64,000 bases of DNA from Flectonema sp. DT1601 (taxonomy: Eukaryota > Euglenozoa > Diplonemea > Diplonemida > Diplonemidae): the NCBI GenBank assembly GCA_964019425.1, contig OZ025819.1:1-64000 (forward strand), given 5' to 3'. Made by a program: the position numbers and the translations under genes. Positions 43,056-51,822 of this stretch are shown here, piece after piece (positions within the stretch are counted from its first letter, which is position 1; every line of letters begins with the position of its first letter). Below the pieces are notes generated by a model, which was given only the letters and a program-made list of their open reading frames with translations, was not told the origin of the DNA and made no database searches.

Positions 43056-43542
43056 TTAGAAGTCATCAGTCATTGAAAGCTTTACTTTACCTTCAGCATT
43101 CTCTGCGAAAGATGGCTGTCCTAAGAAAGGACACGAAGCACATCTAAAGGCGTCACCTTTGGTACAGCTACCGCATCCCATGAATGGCATAGCGTCTCCG
43201 TCTTTTAGAACTACTTTTTCTTTTGGAGCTTCGATCTTCTTCTCGGCAGCGTCAGCACCAGCGCGCTCGAGTTGCTCTTCTTCTGCTCTGTTGGTTTAGT
43301 GTGTTTTTGATAATTTAGAAAAGAGTAAAATAACAAAGTAATAATTCAAACCTTCCACAGGTACAATTAGCGCATGCCTTCTTCCTCGTACGACAATCAG
43401 ATCCCTGCAACGCGACTTTCTTTGCTTTGTCTTCATTTGTTAACATCGCATCCTCGTCTAGCATATCATCGTCTTCGGTCATCTTTACAGCCTTCCTTGT
43501 ACGAAGACTGAATGATACACCAGAGATATTACTATTAGACAT
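43056..43542 (-). CDS. CIAPIN1: Anamorsin / Dre2, short form (2 exons)
   Basis: Exons are 43542-43352 and 43287-43056, giving 140 residues. The intron is 64 nt (GTTTG...AACAG). It is the Fe-S protein that passes electrons from the diflavin reductase Ndor1/Tah18 into cytosolic iron-sulphur cluster assembly. Motif A is Cys50, 57, 60, 62 ([13 protein letters not shown]). Motif B is Cys102, 105, 113, 116 ([19 protein letters not shown]), the CX2CX7CX2C signature. The usual N-terminal methyltransferase-like domain of about 170 residues is absent. Only a 50-residue acidic segment precedes motif A, against about 300 residues in human and yeast proteins. Both cluster sites are complete, so it should be functional. 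A separate gene for the missing domain is not visible here. Confidence 0.93.
43288..43351 (-). other. Anamorsin intron
   Basis: A 64-nt phase 2 intron, GTTTGA...CAACAG, between the two cluster-binding motifs. Confidence 0.88.
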
Positions 43543-43826
43543 GTTGTTTTGTTAGTTATGTTGCTAAGAAGAATACACTTAGCCTGCTGTGTGTTGTACG
43601 AAATAAAATATGAAGAAAGAAGATTACTGCGTCATCCGAGTGAAGCTATCCCTGAGATGAGAAATAATAATAAAAACGCACCTCGACATGTGTTTCTCAT
43701 ATTTTTTTTTTTAATGACACAAAGCACATTCTATTGTGTCTCCTCGCTCTGCACCAAAACTAGACTGCTCGCAGAACATGATGAACGTTACGAAAAGGAT
43801 ACGAAAGGTTTCTCTTCTTCTTGATT

Positions 43827-43857
<31 letters not shown>

Positions 43858-44116
43858 GGTCACAAGCGCCAGAATGATAACTATCCACAGGCATGTCAGA
43901 ATATCAACTGGAATGCGTACCAAACAAACGAAGTGATTTCCAGACTACTGCAGCACCACATCCATCAGGATGAGTGTGCTACTGACACGTGTGGAAATTT
44001 CCTCAGTCGATTCGAAGCTGATCGTCAGATCAGAACATATTCATCTAAAGGACTTCTTAGTTGTTGGTTTTTTAAAGAACAACAATAACAACAACAAAAA
44101 TAATAATAATAATACT

Positions 44117-45256
44117 GTAATTATAAATATCACGGTGTATAAAAAATTTGGAGTATATAAAAAAGATGGTGGATTCTCGGAAAAAAAACTTGGTGGATTT
44201 TTATAAAAAAGTATGAAAGTACACATTTTGACTGTAAAATAGTAGTTTTTGGGGATGAAATTTTTCACACTATGCGGAATTTTTTGAAAAAACGGGATCC
44301 TTTTGAACCCCTGAAGACGTCGGTAAGCAAGGTGGAGCTGGGTTTGATAAAGAAAGGGGAGCGGGTAAAAGAGCACAAACGTCTCGCTGCTATGAGAAGT
44401 GGTCAAGGGGGGAGTTGCTTAACATTGGTGAGATGGTGAACTCTGCCACCAATGTGTTAAGGGCGATTGCATACTTCAACACGGACCATAAGAAGAGATC
44501 AACAGTGCAGGCAGGGCAATGAAGCTCTTGGTTGAAGAACAAAAGAGGAAGACAAAGGGAGAACCACTAGAAGGGCAGGTGAAATCTGGGAGACCAACCA
44601 TCTTAACCACTGATGAGGAAGCGGGTGCTCGATTTAATTGAGAATATCCGTGTCTATGGTGGCTCTGTGTTTGCTTCTCTTCTCTGGTTTCAAGCACAGG
44701 TGATACGCCGGAACGCGTGGATTCCGGTTCCCTACAAGCAGCATGGACCTACAAGTTCCTGGAACGGAAGGGTTGGATACCGTCTTGGAACCCCTGCGAA
44801 AGTAGCGCCTGAAGCAGAACTCCTATCAGCTGGGTCAAGGTTTCTGGGCAATAGTCCCATACTTTATTAAGAAACGCCAGGAGCTGGGACTCCGATCGGA
44901 TCACCCTGGCCTCGCAGTATATGACCAGTTTAGGGGGCAGATAACTGAGGAAGTCCTTCGTCGATTTGAAGAAGCCAATATCACGGTTATACTGGTGCAA
45001 GGCGGATGGACTTCTCATCTCCGGCCGCTGGATCTAACTGTCATGGCCAACTTCAAAGAAGCATCAAACTTTAATTTAGTACCAAAGTCAAAAGAAAAAG
45101 GTCAAAAAAAAAATTTTTTTTTCTGGAATCCGAATTTTGCTAAGTGTTTTCTGTGAATGATTGTACTAAAAAAACTTTGGATATAATAAAGATGGTGGAT
45201 TTGGCCATTTTTTGGAGATTTGGAGACTTTTTATACACCATGATATTTATAATTAC
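44117..45256 (+). mobile_element. Decayed Tc1/mariner (pogo-like) DNA transposon
   Basis: Terminal inverted repeats of about 28 bp with one mismatch bound the element: TAATTATAAATATCAYGGTG then TATAAAAA at the left, and its complement at the right. Flanking TA dinucleotides fit a TA target duplication. Inside, on the plus strand, are broken pieces of a transposase. One has YEKWSRGELLNIGEMV, an N-terminal helix-turn-helix-like stretch. Another, near 44915-45065, has YDQFRGQITEEVLRRFEE then LRPLDLTVMANFKEA, the typical last part of a pogo/DDE_1 catalytic domain. At about 1.1 kb with several frame breaks and internal loss it is not autonomous. The nearby ends contain AAT repeats on both sides. 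Confidence 0.8.
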
Positions 45257-45471
45257 GGTAATAATAATAATGATGATAATAATAATAATACAAGTGTTTA
45301 GTACCTTAATTTCCAGTAGTGTCCCGACCGAGGCCCATGACTAACACAGAAGACAGGTTCGATACCCTCGTCAAAGAAGGTATCCTGTCCCCCCTACCGA
45401 AAATGGTTTCTAATTATTTCTACATTTACAATTGGATTTTATTCCAAAAAAAAGAGGAGTTTGTTTATGTA

Positions 45472-45508
<37 letters not shown>

Positions 45509-45850
45509 AATGTTTTTTTTTTTATATACATCGTCGAGTTGTAACAAATTGAAACTAAAAGATTTTAATCAAAAATACAATCGTTGCTTTCTCTCTCATG
45601 ATAAAAATATAATTAAATAACTTCCATTTAAGTAAAGGACAGATGGTACCTTGTCCTCAGTGTATGGCACGTTTTTCTAAACATTTTTTTTTCTCTCCCT
45701 TACAAGTAAATAATGTTCTACAAAGCCGTAAAAGAAACAAATCGATGAAGACGGAATGAAGTCCTCAGTACATAACCGAGAAAACAATGAATTGGCTCGC
45801 ATTCTAAGTAATGCATTCTGCGTAGAAGCGTTTATTAATATTAAACTTTC
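45257..45850. other. Intergenic
   Basis: No gene is seen. It contains an A-run (about 45473-45501) and a stretch with GGTTCGATACC (near 45357) that resembles a Pol III B-box, but without a matching A-box. Confidence 0.5.
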
Positions 45851-47263
45851 TTAGATTCGACCATTCGAACTCTTCTCCCGCCATGCTCTGACTACTTTTC
45901 CCATCGCCGCTTTTCTTGCTGAAGTGCGATCCTTTCCCGACCTCAACTGCTGTGCGTATAGAATAGGAATGTTTTTTGTTACGAAATCGCGAAAAGTCTT
46001 TTCGTTCTTTGTACTCTTACTAGGTCTGGATGACGTCATTAGTTTGTCTCTTGCTTCACAATTTTCTCTAAGTTTGCTGGCGTACGCTTGTCGTGTTCGT
46101 GGGGACAGCCTTCTCCACCGTTCGAGTAATGTAACGATACTCACAACGTTACCGAACTTATCAATTTGACGCTCAGCTCTGTAAATTCCAAATGGAGTGA
46201 TGGCAGCGGTTACCTTCATTTTGGATAATTTATCAGCAGCCTGTATTCTCTCTTGTTCCTTTTGGACTTCCTTCTTCTTAGCCTTCAAGATTTTCACAGT
46301 CTCAGCACACTTTCCTGTGTTGATAGCGTAATCTATTTCCTTCATTTCGTGTGCCCGTTTTTTTATAAAGTATTGTATTTGCGCCTTTCTCCAACTTGAT
46401 TTGTTGTCCACCACTGTCTTCGCGGGTGTCTTCGCGGGTGTCTTTGCGGGCGTCTTTGCGGGCGTCTTCGCGGGTGTCTTCGCGGGTTTCTTCGCGGGTG
46501 TCTTCGCGGGTGTCTTCGCGGGTGTCTTCGCGGGTGTCTTCGCGGGTGTCTTCGTTGTTGCTGCCGTTTCTTTCTTCGCAAATACCTTCTCATCCGCTGC
46601 TATCCTCATTACCAAAACCTTCGCTGCTACTAATGCTTTTTTCTTAATCAAAAGTTCCTTGACCCCCGCTGCTTCTAATGCTTTTTTCTTAATCAAAAGT
46701 TTCTTGGCCCTCTCTGCTTCTGATGATGCTTTTTGCCTCACCAACTGTGTCTTGGCCTTCTGTATGTCTGCCGCTTTTCTCTTCGCAGCCGTCATAATTG
46801 GTATTGTCTCTTTCGCCCTCAGAAATGCACCCGTCTGCAATAGGATTGCCCTTTTTTCCTCAATTGCTGTTTCCGCTTTCTTCTTCGCAATTTTCCTCTT
46901 AGCTATTGCTATCTTTAATATCGAAGATGCATTCTTCGCCATTTCTGTCGTTTTTCTCTTCGCAGCTTCCGCTTTCACTTTTTCCGACCTATTCGCACCC
47001 GATGCTGCTTTGGCTGCTACTATGGTTGCTGCTTCGGCTACTTTTGTTTGGATTGTTGCTACTTCAGCTGCTGCGTCGGTTACTCTTGCATTGACTAATG
47101 CTGCTTTGGGTATTATGTAGACTATTTTTGATCGGCCTTCTGCTGTTTTGGCTGTTCCGCTAGCTAATCTTCCTTCGGCTATCACTATGGATGCTGCTCG
47201 GGTTGCTATCTTGGCTTTTGCTATCTCGAGCATGTTCCCTAACAGCAGCACCCTTGGGAGCAT
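45851..47263 (-). CDS. Lys/Ala-rich HMG-box-like, histone H1-like protein
   Basis: The protein has 470 residues and is highly basic. The N-terminal 230 residues are Ala/Lys/Ile/Glu-rich and helical, rather like H1 tails. Then comes a TPAK tetrapeptide array of about 13 units (about 237-285), encoded by a 12-bp minisatellite. The C-terminal third has an HMG-box-like pattern: TPFGIYRAERQ, then LLERWRRLSPRTRQAYASKL, with the Trp and the SPxxR(Q)xY motif of HMG boxes. A possible second, weaker box follows (KTFRDFVTKNIPILYAQQL...VVRAWREK). I infer a chromatin-architectural DNA-binding protein of nucleus or organelle. Euglenozoan kinetoplast-associated proteins have similar Lys/Ala-rich composition, but nothing here proves an organellar role. 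Confidence 0.7.
   Translation of the reverse strand: MLPRVLLLGNMLEIAKAKIATRAASIVIAEGRLASGTAKTAEGRSKIVYIIPKAALVNARVTDAAAEVATIQTKVAEAATIVAAKAASGANRSEKVKAEAAKRKTTEMAKNASSILKIAIAKRKIAKKKAETAIEEKRAILLQTGAFLRAKETIPIMTAAKRKAADIQKAKTQLVRQKASSEAERAKKLLIKKKALEAAGVKELLIKKKALVAAKVLVMRIAADEKVFAKKETAATTKTPAKTPAKTPAKTPAKTPAKKPAKTPAKTPAKTPAKTPAKTPAKTVVDNKSSWRKAQIQYFIKKRAHEMKEIDYAINTGKCAETVKILKAKKKEVQKEQERIQAADKLSKMKVTAAITPFGIYRAERQIDKFGNVVSIVTLLERWRRLSPRTRQAYASKLRENCEARDKLMTSSRPSKSTKNEKTFRDFVTKNIPILYAQQLRSGKDRTSARKAAMGKVVRAWREKSSNGRI
46418..46553 (-). repeat. 12-bp coding minisatellite (TPAK)n
   Basis: About 11-13 units of ACACCCGCGAAG (minus strand) with few substitutions, one unit reading KPAK. Near-identity at third positions suggests recent expansion. 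Confidence 0.9.
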
Positions 47264-48033
47264 TATTTACCGCTGGCTGAAGGATGGAAGCAATATAATA
47301 TTTAATACCAACATGACTAACTTAAATACTTAGTTAGTTAGTATTAATAATTATCAGTCAATCAAAAAAAAAGAAAAATTTCGTAGGATAACAAACAAGT
47401 TGGTTTCGGGCTAAGATTAAAAACAATCTTTCTTCGGACCATTCCCCTTACCCAGCCCTCTTCAGCGAAGAGGGCAAGGGGGACACTGCGGTGTCAGGAC
47501 TGTCCTACTCATCGCGTTTGCCCTTCTCAGCCAAGGGAACCAAGTCAACATGGTTATTTCTTTTACCATTTAACAGTCCCCCTATATAAATATATCAACG
47601 CGGACCAACAAAATGAGTGGGGCTGAGTTATGTTTATGGGGATCAATAATAAAAAACTAAAAAGATTCCACAGACAGTACTCTTTAGAGGTGTCCGAGTC
47701 TCAGGGCACCGCCAGACGTACGAAGACGCTTCTTTCGCACAAGGCCAGAGCCACCGGTAGACCCTAAGCGAGTCCCGCGTGGTAGTGACCAGAGTTAGTA
47801 TCATCAATTATCAGTCAATCAAAAAAAAGTTAACCACCTGTGAGTCCCCAATACTATGACTTTATGTCGAACCTGATCCCTGAGAGGATCACTTTTTTAG
47901 CTCCAGCGAGGAAATCTAATGTTCGAGAGACACACCTCAATGCTTCGGCCTTGACCGGTTCGCCAGCAAAATAACAAAGTTTGGGGAGGGGAAAGGAAGT
48001 TGATATTGATGATGATAATGATAAAAGGAGAAA

Positions 48034-48066
<33 letters not shown>

Positions 48067-48240
48067 AAGGAAGGAAGGAAGGAAGGAAGGGATAGAGAAT
48101 ACGTACGTTAAATAAGTAATAGTAATTATAGTAATCCTGGATGATTCCGACTGCTACTGATGTTGACCTAAGAGAATACTGCCAGTGTCACATGCCAAGG
48201 GATATGTCGATATTGGACCTAGTCGGAGGTCCACTTCTAT
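47264..48240. other. Intergenic with a GC-richer block between direct repeats
   Basis: A 38-bp sequence (GTTAGTATTAATAATTATCA then GTCAATCAAAAAAAA) at 47335-47372 recurs at 47792-47829 as GTTAGTATCATCAATTATCA then the same tail. A related copy lies near 7998. The roughly 420 bp between them is GC-richer and contains an 8-bp-stem hairpin (about 47456-47477) and CCCCTATATAAATATATC. No gene or element family can be assigned. An A-run and GGAA repeat follow at 48037-48089. Confidence 0.5.
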
Positions 48241-48303
48241 TAGCAAGTGGCCTGTGGGTGCCTGAAATGAAAAGGAAGCTTAAGTTCAGCTGCTGAAATC
48301 AGC

Positions 48304-48591
48304 CCTTCAATGTGGCAGGTAAAGTTGTACCATCCTTTTGTTGGAAAGGTCAAAGTACCAAATATTTGAATACTTCCAACACCCTTCTCATGAATGTTGA
48401 GAGTCTTCAATACGTAATTGTTTAGTGGAATACCTGACAAGGCTCCATTTCGATATGTGGATACCGTCAATCCACTCTTTAAGTTGAGAGGTAGTTAATA
48501 TGATTATTTAATATTGTATTCACAATCTCTGTTATGTATCTCATTAATTGTTATTATTATGTTCAGAGGGGAGAACAAGAAAGTTCTCAGG
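48304..48591 (-). pseudogene. Broken duplicate of the glucosidase I gene 5' end
   Basis: The stretch 48304-48474 is almost identical to 50753-50923 (codons of the N-terminal lectin-like part), and about 48485-48591 matches 51022-51128 (upstream flank). Between them the roughly 100 bp holding the 5' leader, start codon and signal peptide is missing. The copy begins about 20 bp 3' of the intact gene's stop codon, so it is a tandem partial duplication with an internal deletion. It cannot encode a secreted enzyme. A short open frame remains. Confidence 0.9.
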
Positions 48592-48610
48592 TGTCCCCTT
48601 AACAAAAAGT

Positions 48611-50983
48611 TTACCAAAGACCTTCCTCCATAATAGAAATCAATCCCGTGAGAGCACCCCAGTGGTAGAACTTAGTACCGGTACAGTCAGTCGTATTTTT
48701 ATGAGGTCCGTAGTTCTCACAGATGTGACGATTACTATTCCACTGCGACATCATCATCGAAGTCAGCTGTCTTGCCATGGCCTTCCTACCACTGTTGACT
48801 ATTGGGGTATTGTATTGTTGAAGTGACCAGTAAGTAAGCTGTGCCATAGGTCCCCAGATATAACCTCTCCAGTAACCAAGAGGAGGATACGATGGATCAC
48901 TTGCCTGAATAGATGGCAATCCCCAATAGCAGTTCGGCTCATTCTCAGACGGGTCTCCCGTTTGTGAGATGCAAAATCTTTTTGAATTTTGCAACCAATT
49001 CGAAACCATTGAGTCAGCCTGTTCATCAGTCGCTGTCCTCACTTGTAAAGGATAGAAACTGGTTGGGCTAATCCTCTCGTAAAAAGACCCATTTGGAAAC
49101 TTATTTGAGAATATTTCGAGATTGGTATCCCAACTGTGTTCTGATAACAATCTACTAAAGTGTTTAGATCTATTGAGGAGCATTTCTTGTTCTGATCTTC
49201 CAATAATCCCAGCAAGGAATGACATGCTTTGGGCCTCTTGAGCAACCATCGATGTCATCCCTACATCGTACAGCATCATTTGATGAGATGTGGTGTTAAA
49301 GAACTCACCATCGTACATTGGAGAGTTGTCTAAACCAGATTCAAAGCGAGCATCTTGCATAGTGTTTCCTTTATTACCAGCATGGTCTTGATCTGCTATT
49401 GGGTTATAGGATCCAAGGCATACTAACTCTAAGGGTTTAAGTAACCTTTCTCTTAAGAAGAAGTTCTGCCAGTCTAAAAGGTCATCAAAAACTAATTCAA
49501 CGATCCACTTATCTCCGTATCTGTTGTATAAATCTTGTAAAACTTTTGCTCCTACGGGTGGTTCCGTTCTGTCTTGTGATTTTGTACCTCCTGCTTGAAA
49601 ATTTGGAATGAACCCGTCTGCTGTTTTTGATTTCATTGTTTGGATAAAATTACTGTATGCTATCTCTTTGGATGTTAAGCCTGCCAGAAGCGACGCAAAT
49701 AGATTATCCCAATCAAACATCGCGTAATTAAAATCCGTTGAAGCTGTCGTTCCATCTTCGAAATTCCAATTTCTCGAAACAGGAATAATCGGGCCATTCT
49801 CCAACGGAACATAAATCGCATTCCACATCGCAGCCGATTCAATCGCCAAAGCCTCTGCCGCAAATTCTTTAAATTCATGTTTTAAAAAGTCAGAATGTTG
49901 ATCTCTCATTTCACCGATCAACTCCACCGCAGTTGATACCGACATCTGTTTTGATGATACAACAACCGGACCATTATCTAACAATAAGTCAATAATTCCA
50001 TTATTAATAATCGCGTTGCCAGATGTGTATAACTTAAAAGGTTCGAACCCAGTTCCTTGAAATGACATCTCATGTGCCGACAGAGTTGCGTATGTTCCGG
50101 ATCTCCACCATGCGAATCTCCCGGATAATCTGATCCTAGTTCCTGCTTCAACAACCTGAGGAGTTATGACTAAAATAAGACCACCTGATGGAGAAGACGA
50201 ATACTCAACTGAGACGTTTGAATTTACTTTTGATCCATTTCCGAAGAAGAATTGAACGTAAGAATTATTACCCGAATGCGCACCAACTCGAACTGAACAA
50301 TCACCTGCTCTGTTTGGTTCTATGCGAGTGTCAGTGATACAGTTATTATTATTATTACAAAGCATTGTTGTTAATACGGCAGCTTCTGGTAGTTTAACAA
50401 TATCGAGAATGCTGTGTTGGTTCCAATTGCCCCATCCATTTTGAGCTTTCTTTTGTAATTCTTCTCGTTGTTGTTCAACATCAGAGAGTTGTGTCTCCAT
50501 AGCTGAGAGAGGAATCTCAGTAAAGTTAGTCGAACTACCAGACGACCATTTCATAGAAAAGTCTGTCGTCGTGTTATCCAATATCGAGCTGTTTCTGAAC
50601 AGATGAGCGCGAAACGCCAGACTTCTCTTCGATCCAATTCGAAGAGGGAAGTCCATATTCCCAAGTAGTTGTGGAGCATGTTGCCAATCCTCGTAATGTT
50701 TTTTATCCGTGCACACCATATGCCCGTCGACCCAAACTGCTGCCAGTGCTGTCCCTTCAATGTGGCAGGTAAAGTTGTACCATCCTTTTGTTGGAAAGGT
50801 CAAAGTACCAAATATTTGAATACTTCCAACACCCTTCTCATGAATGTTGAGAGTCTTCAATACGTAATTGTTTAGTGGAATACCTGACAAGGCTCCATTT
50901 CGATATGTGGATACCGTCAATCCATTCTCACCAGCAATGCAACAGAGAAGTAGAGCAATTCCAGCGAGTCGAAGCAGCTCCAT
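48611..50983 (-). CDS. MOGS: Mannosyl-oligosaccharide glucosidase I (GH63)
   Basis: The protein has 790 residues with an N-terminal signal peptide (ELLRLAGIALLLCCIAG). Glucosidase I removes the terminal alpha-1,2-glucose from N-glycans in the ER. The GH63 pattern is present: an N-terminal beta-rich domain (about 25-260) and a C-terminal (alpha/alpha)6 catalytic domain. The latter has RNWNFEDGTTASTDFNYAMF then DWDNLFASLL, and near the end PLGYWRGYIWGPMAQLTYWS. Animal and yeast enzymes are type II membrane proteins of about 830 residues. Here a cleavable-looking signal replaces the cytosolic tail and anchor, so the enzyme may be soluble in the lumen. The acceptor-like CAACTTAG lies about 37 nt before the ATG. 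The 5' end is duplicated just downstream of the gene. Confidence 0.92.
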   Translation of the reverse strand: MELLRLAGIALLLCCIAGENGLTVSTYRNGALSGIPLNNYVLKTLNIHEKGVGSIQIFGTLTFPTKGWYNFTCHIEGTALAAVWVDGHMVCTDKKHYEDWQHAPQLLGNMDFPLRIGSKRSLAFRAHLFRNSSILDNTTTDFSMKWSSGSSTNFTEIPLSAMETQLSDVEQQREELQKKAQNGWGNWNQHSILDIVKLPEAAVLTTMLCNNNNNCITDTRIEPNRAGDCSVRVGAHSGNNSYVQFFFGNGSKVNSNVSVEYSSSPSGGLILVITPQVVEAGTRIRLSGRFAWWRSGTYATLSAHEMSFQGTGFEPFKLYTSGNAIINNGIIDLLLDNGPVVVSSKQMSVSTAVELIGEMRDQHSDFLKHEFKEFAAEALAIESAAMWNAIYVPLENGPIIPVSRNWNFEDGTTASTDFNYAMFDWDNLFASLLAGLTSKEIAYSNFIQTMKSKTADGFIPNFQAGGTKSQDRTEPPVGAKVLQDLYNRYGDKWIVELVFDDLLDWQNFFLRERLLKPLELVCLGSYNPIADQDHAGNKGNTMQDARFESGLDNSPMYDGEFFNTTSHQMMLYDVGMTSMVAQEAQSMSFLAGIIGRSEQEMLLNRSKHFSRLLSEHSWDTNLEIFSNKFPNGSFYERISPTSFYPLQVRTATDEQADSMVSNWLQNSKRFCISQTGDPSENEPNCYWGLPSIQASDPSYPPLGYWRGYIWGPMAQLTYWSLQQYNTPIVNSGRKAMARQLTSMMMSQWNSNRHICENYGPHKNTTDCTGTKFYHWGALTGLISIMEEGLW

Positions 50984-51128
50984 CAGTTTGTCAACAAGTT
51001 TCGGTGTTCCAACAGGTACCTAAGTTGAGAGGTAGTTAATATGATTATTTAATATTGTATTCACAATCTCTGTTATGTATCTCATTAATTGTTATTATTA
51101 TGTTTAGAGGGGAGAACAAGAAAGTTTA

Positions 51129-51822
51129 GCAGACGATTGGAAGAAATGATTACCATAACTTCCTAGTCCTCGTGTACAATGACTTAGGAAGATGGAAACG
51201 GGAAAAGTTTTTCGTCAGTACGGTTGCCTTGCGATCTGGCCCCCTTTCGATTATTTTATTTTTTATTCATTCGCAGTACAGAAAGAAAATCAGCTGTTTG
51301 TGATGTAAAGCAACCTCAAAACAACCTGACATCCATCACTAGCATTAGATTCGTAAATAGTTTTTTTTTTTTTTTTTTTTTTTTTTTTCTTTTTTTTTTT
51401 TTCTTTCCTTTATAATAAATCACTTTCACAAAAAACTTCTCACAAGTCTTAGCGGAATAATATTTTAATTTCTCGTTTCAAGAAGAAGAAGGAAAAGAAA
51501 AAGGGATTCTTAGGAATCAGAACGTATTGATATCACGCATCATATTTCGTAAGCTGAATAAGAAAAGATCTGACGAGGATGGTGATTAGGTTAGTCAGCT
51601 CACAACAGATTATAATTTCCTCAAATGTGAAGAGTTCTTCTTATGATTCCCCTTTCAGATCGTCTAGGTAAGATCTGTGGGGGAAATGTTACAAACACTG
51701 CCCACGAGAAAAGAAACCCCAACCGCCACAAATATTAAGTTGGAGGGTTGGCAGCTGTTATGATGTCCTTCCCTCGATTATAAAGATTCCATAACAACAA
51801 TAGTAATAAAGAGTACTTTAAT
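51129..51822. other. Intergenic between G6PD and glucosidase I
   Basis: No gene is seen. It contains a T-run of about 50 bp (51360-51410), AT-rich sequence and the likely 3' untranslated region of G6PD. Confidence 0.5.

Noticed and set aside
45340-45380. tRNA-like or SINE B-box (GGTTCGATACC)
   Set aside because: No A-box, cloverleaf or T-run at the right spacing.
46401-47120. 239-codon plus-strand Ala/Phe/Val-rich frame
   Set aside because: It is the antisense shadow of the Lys/Ala-rich HMG-like gene and its 12-bp repeat.
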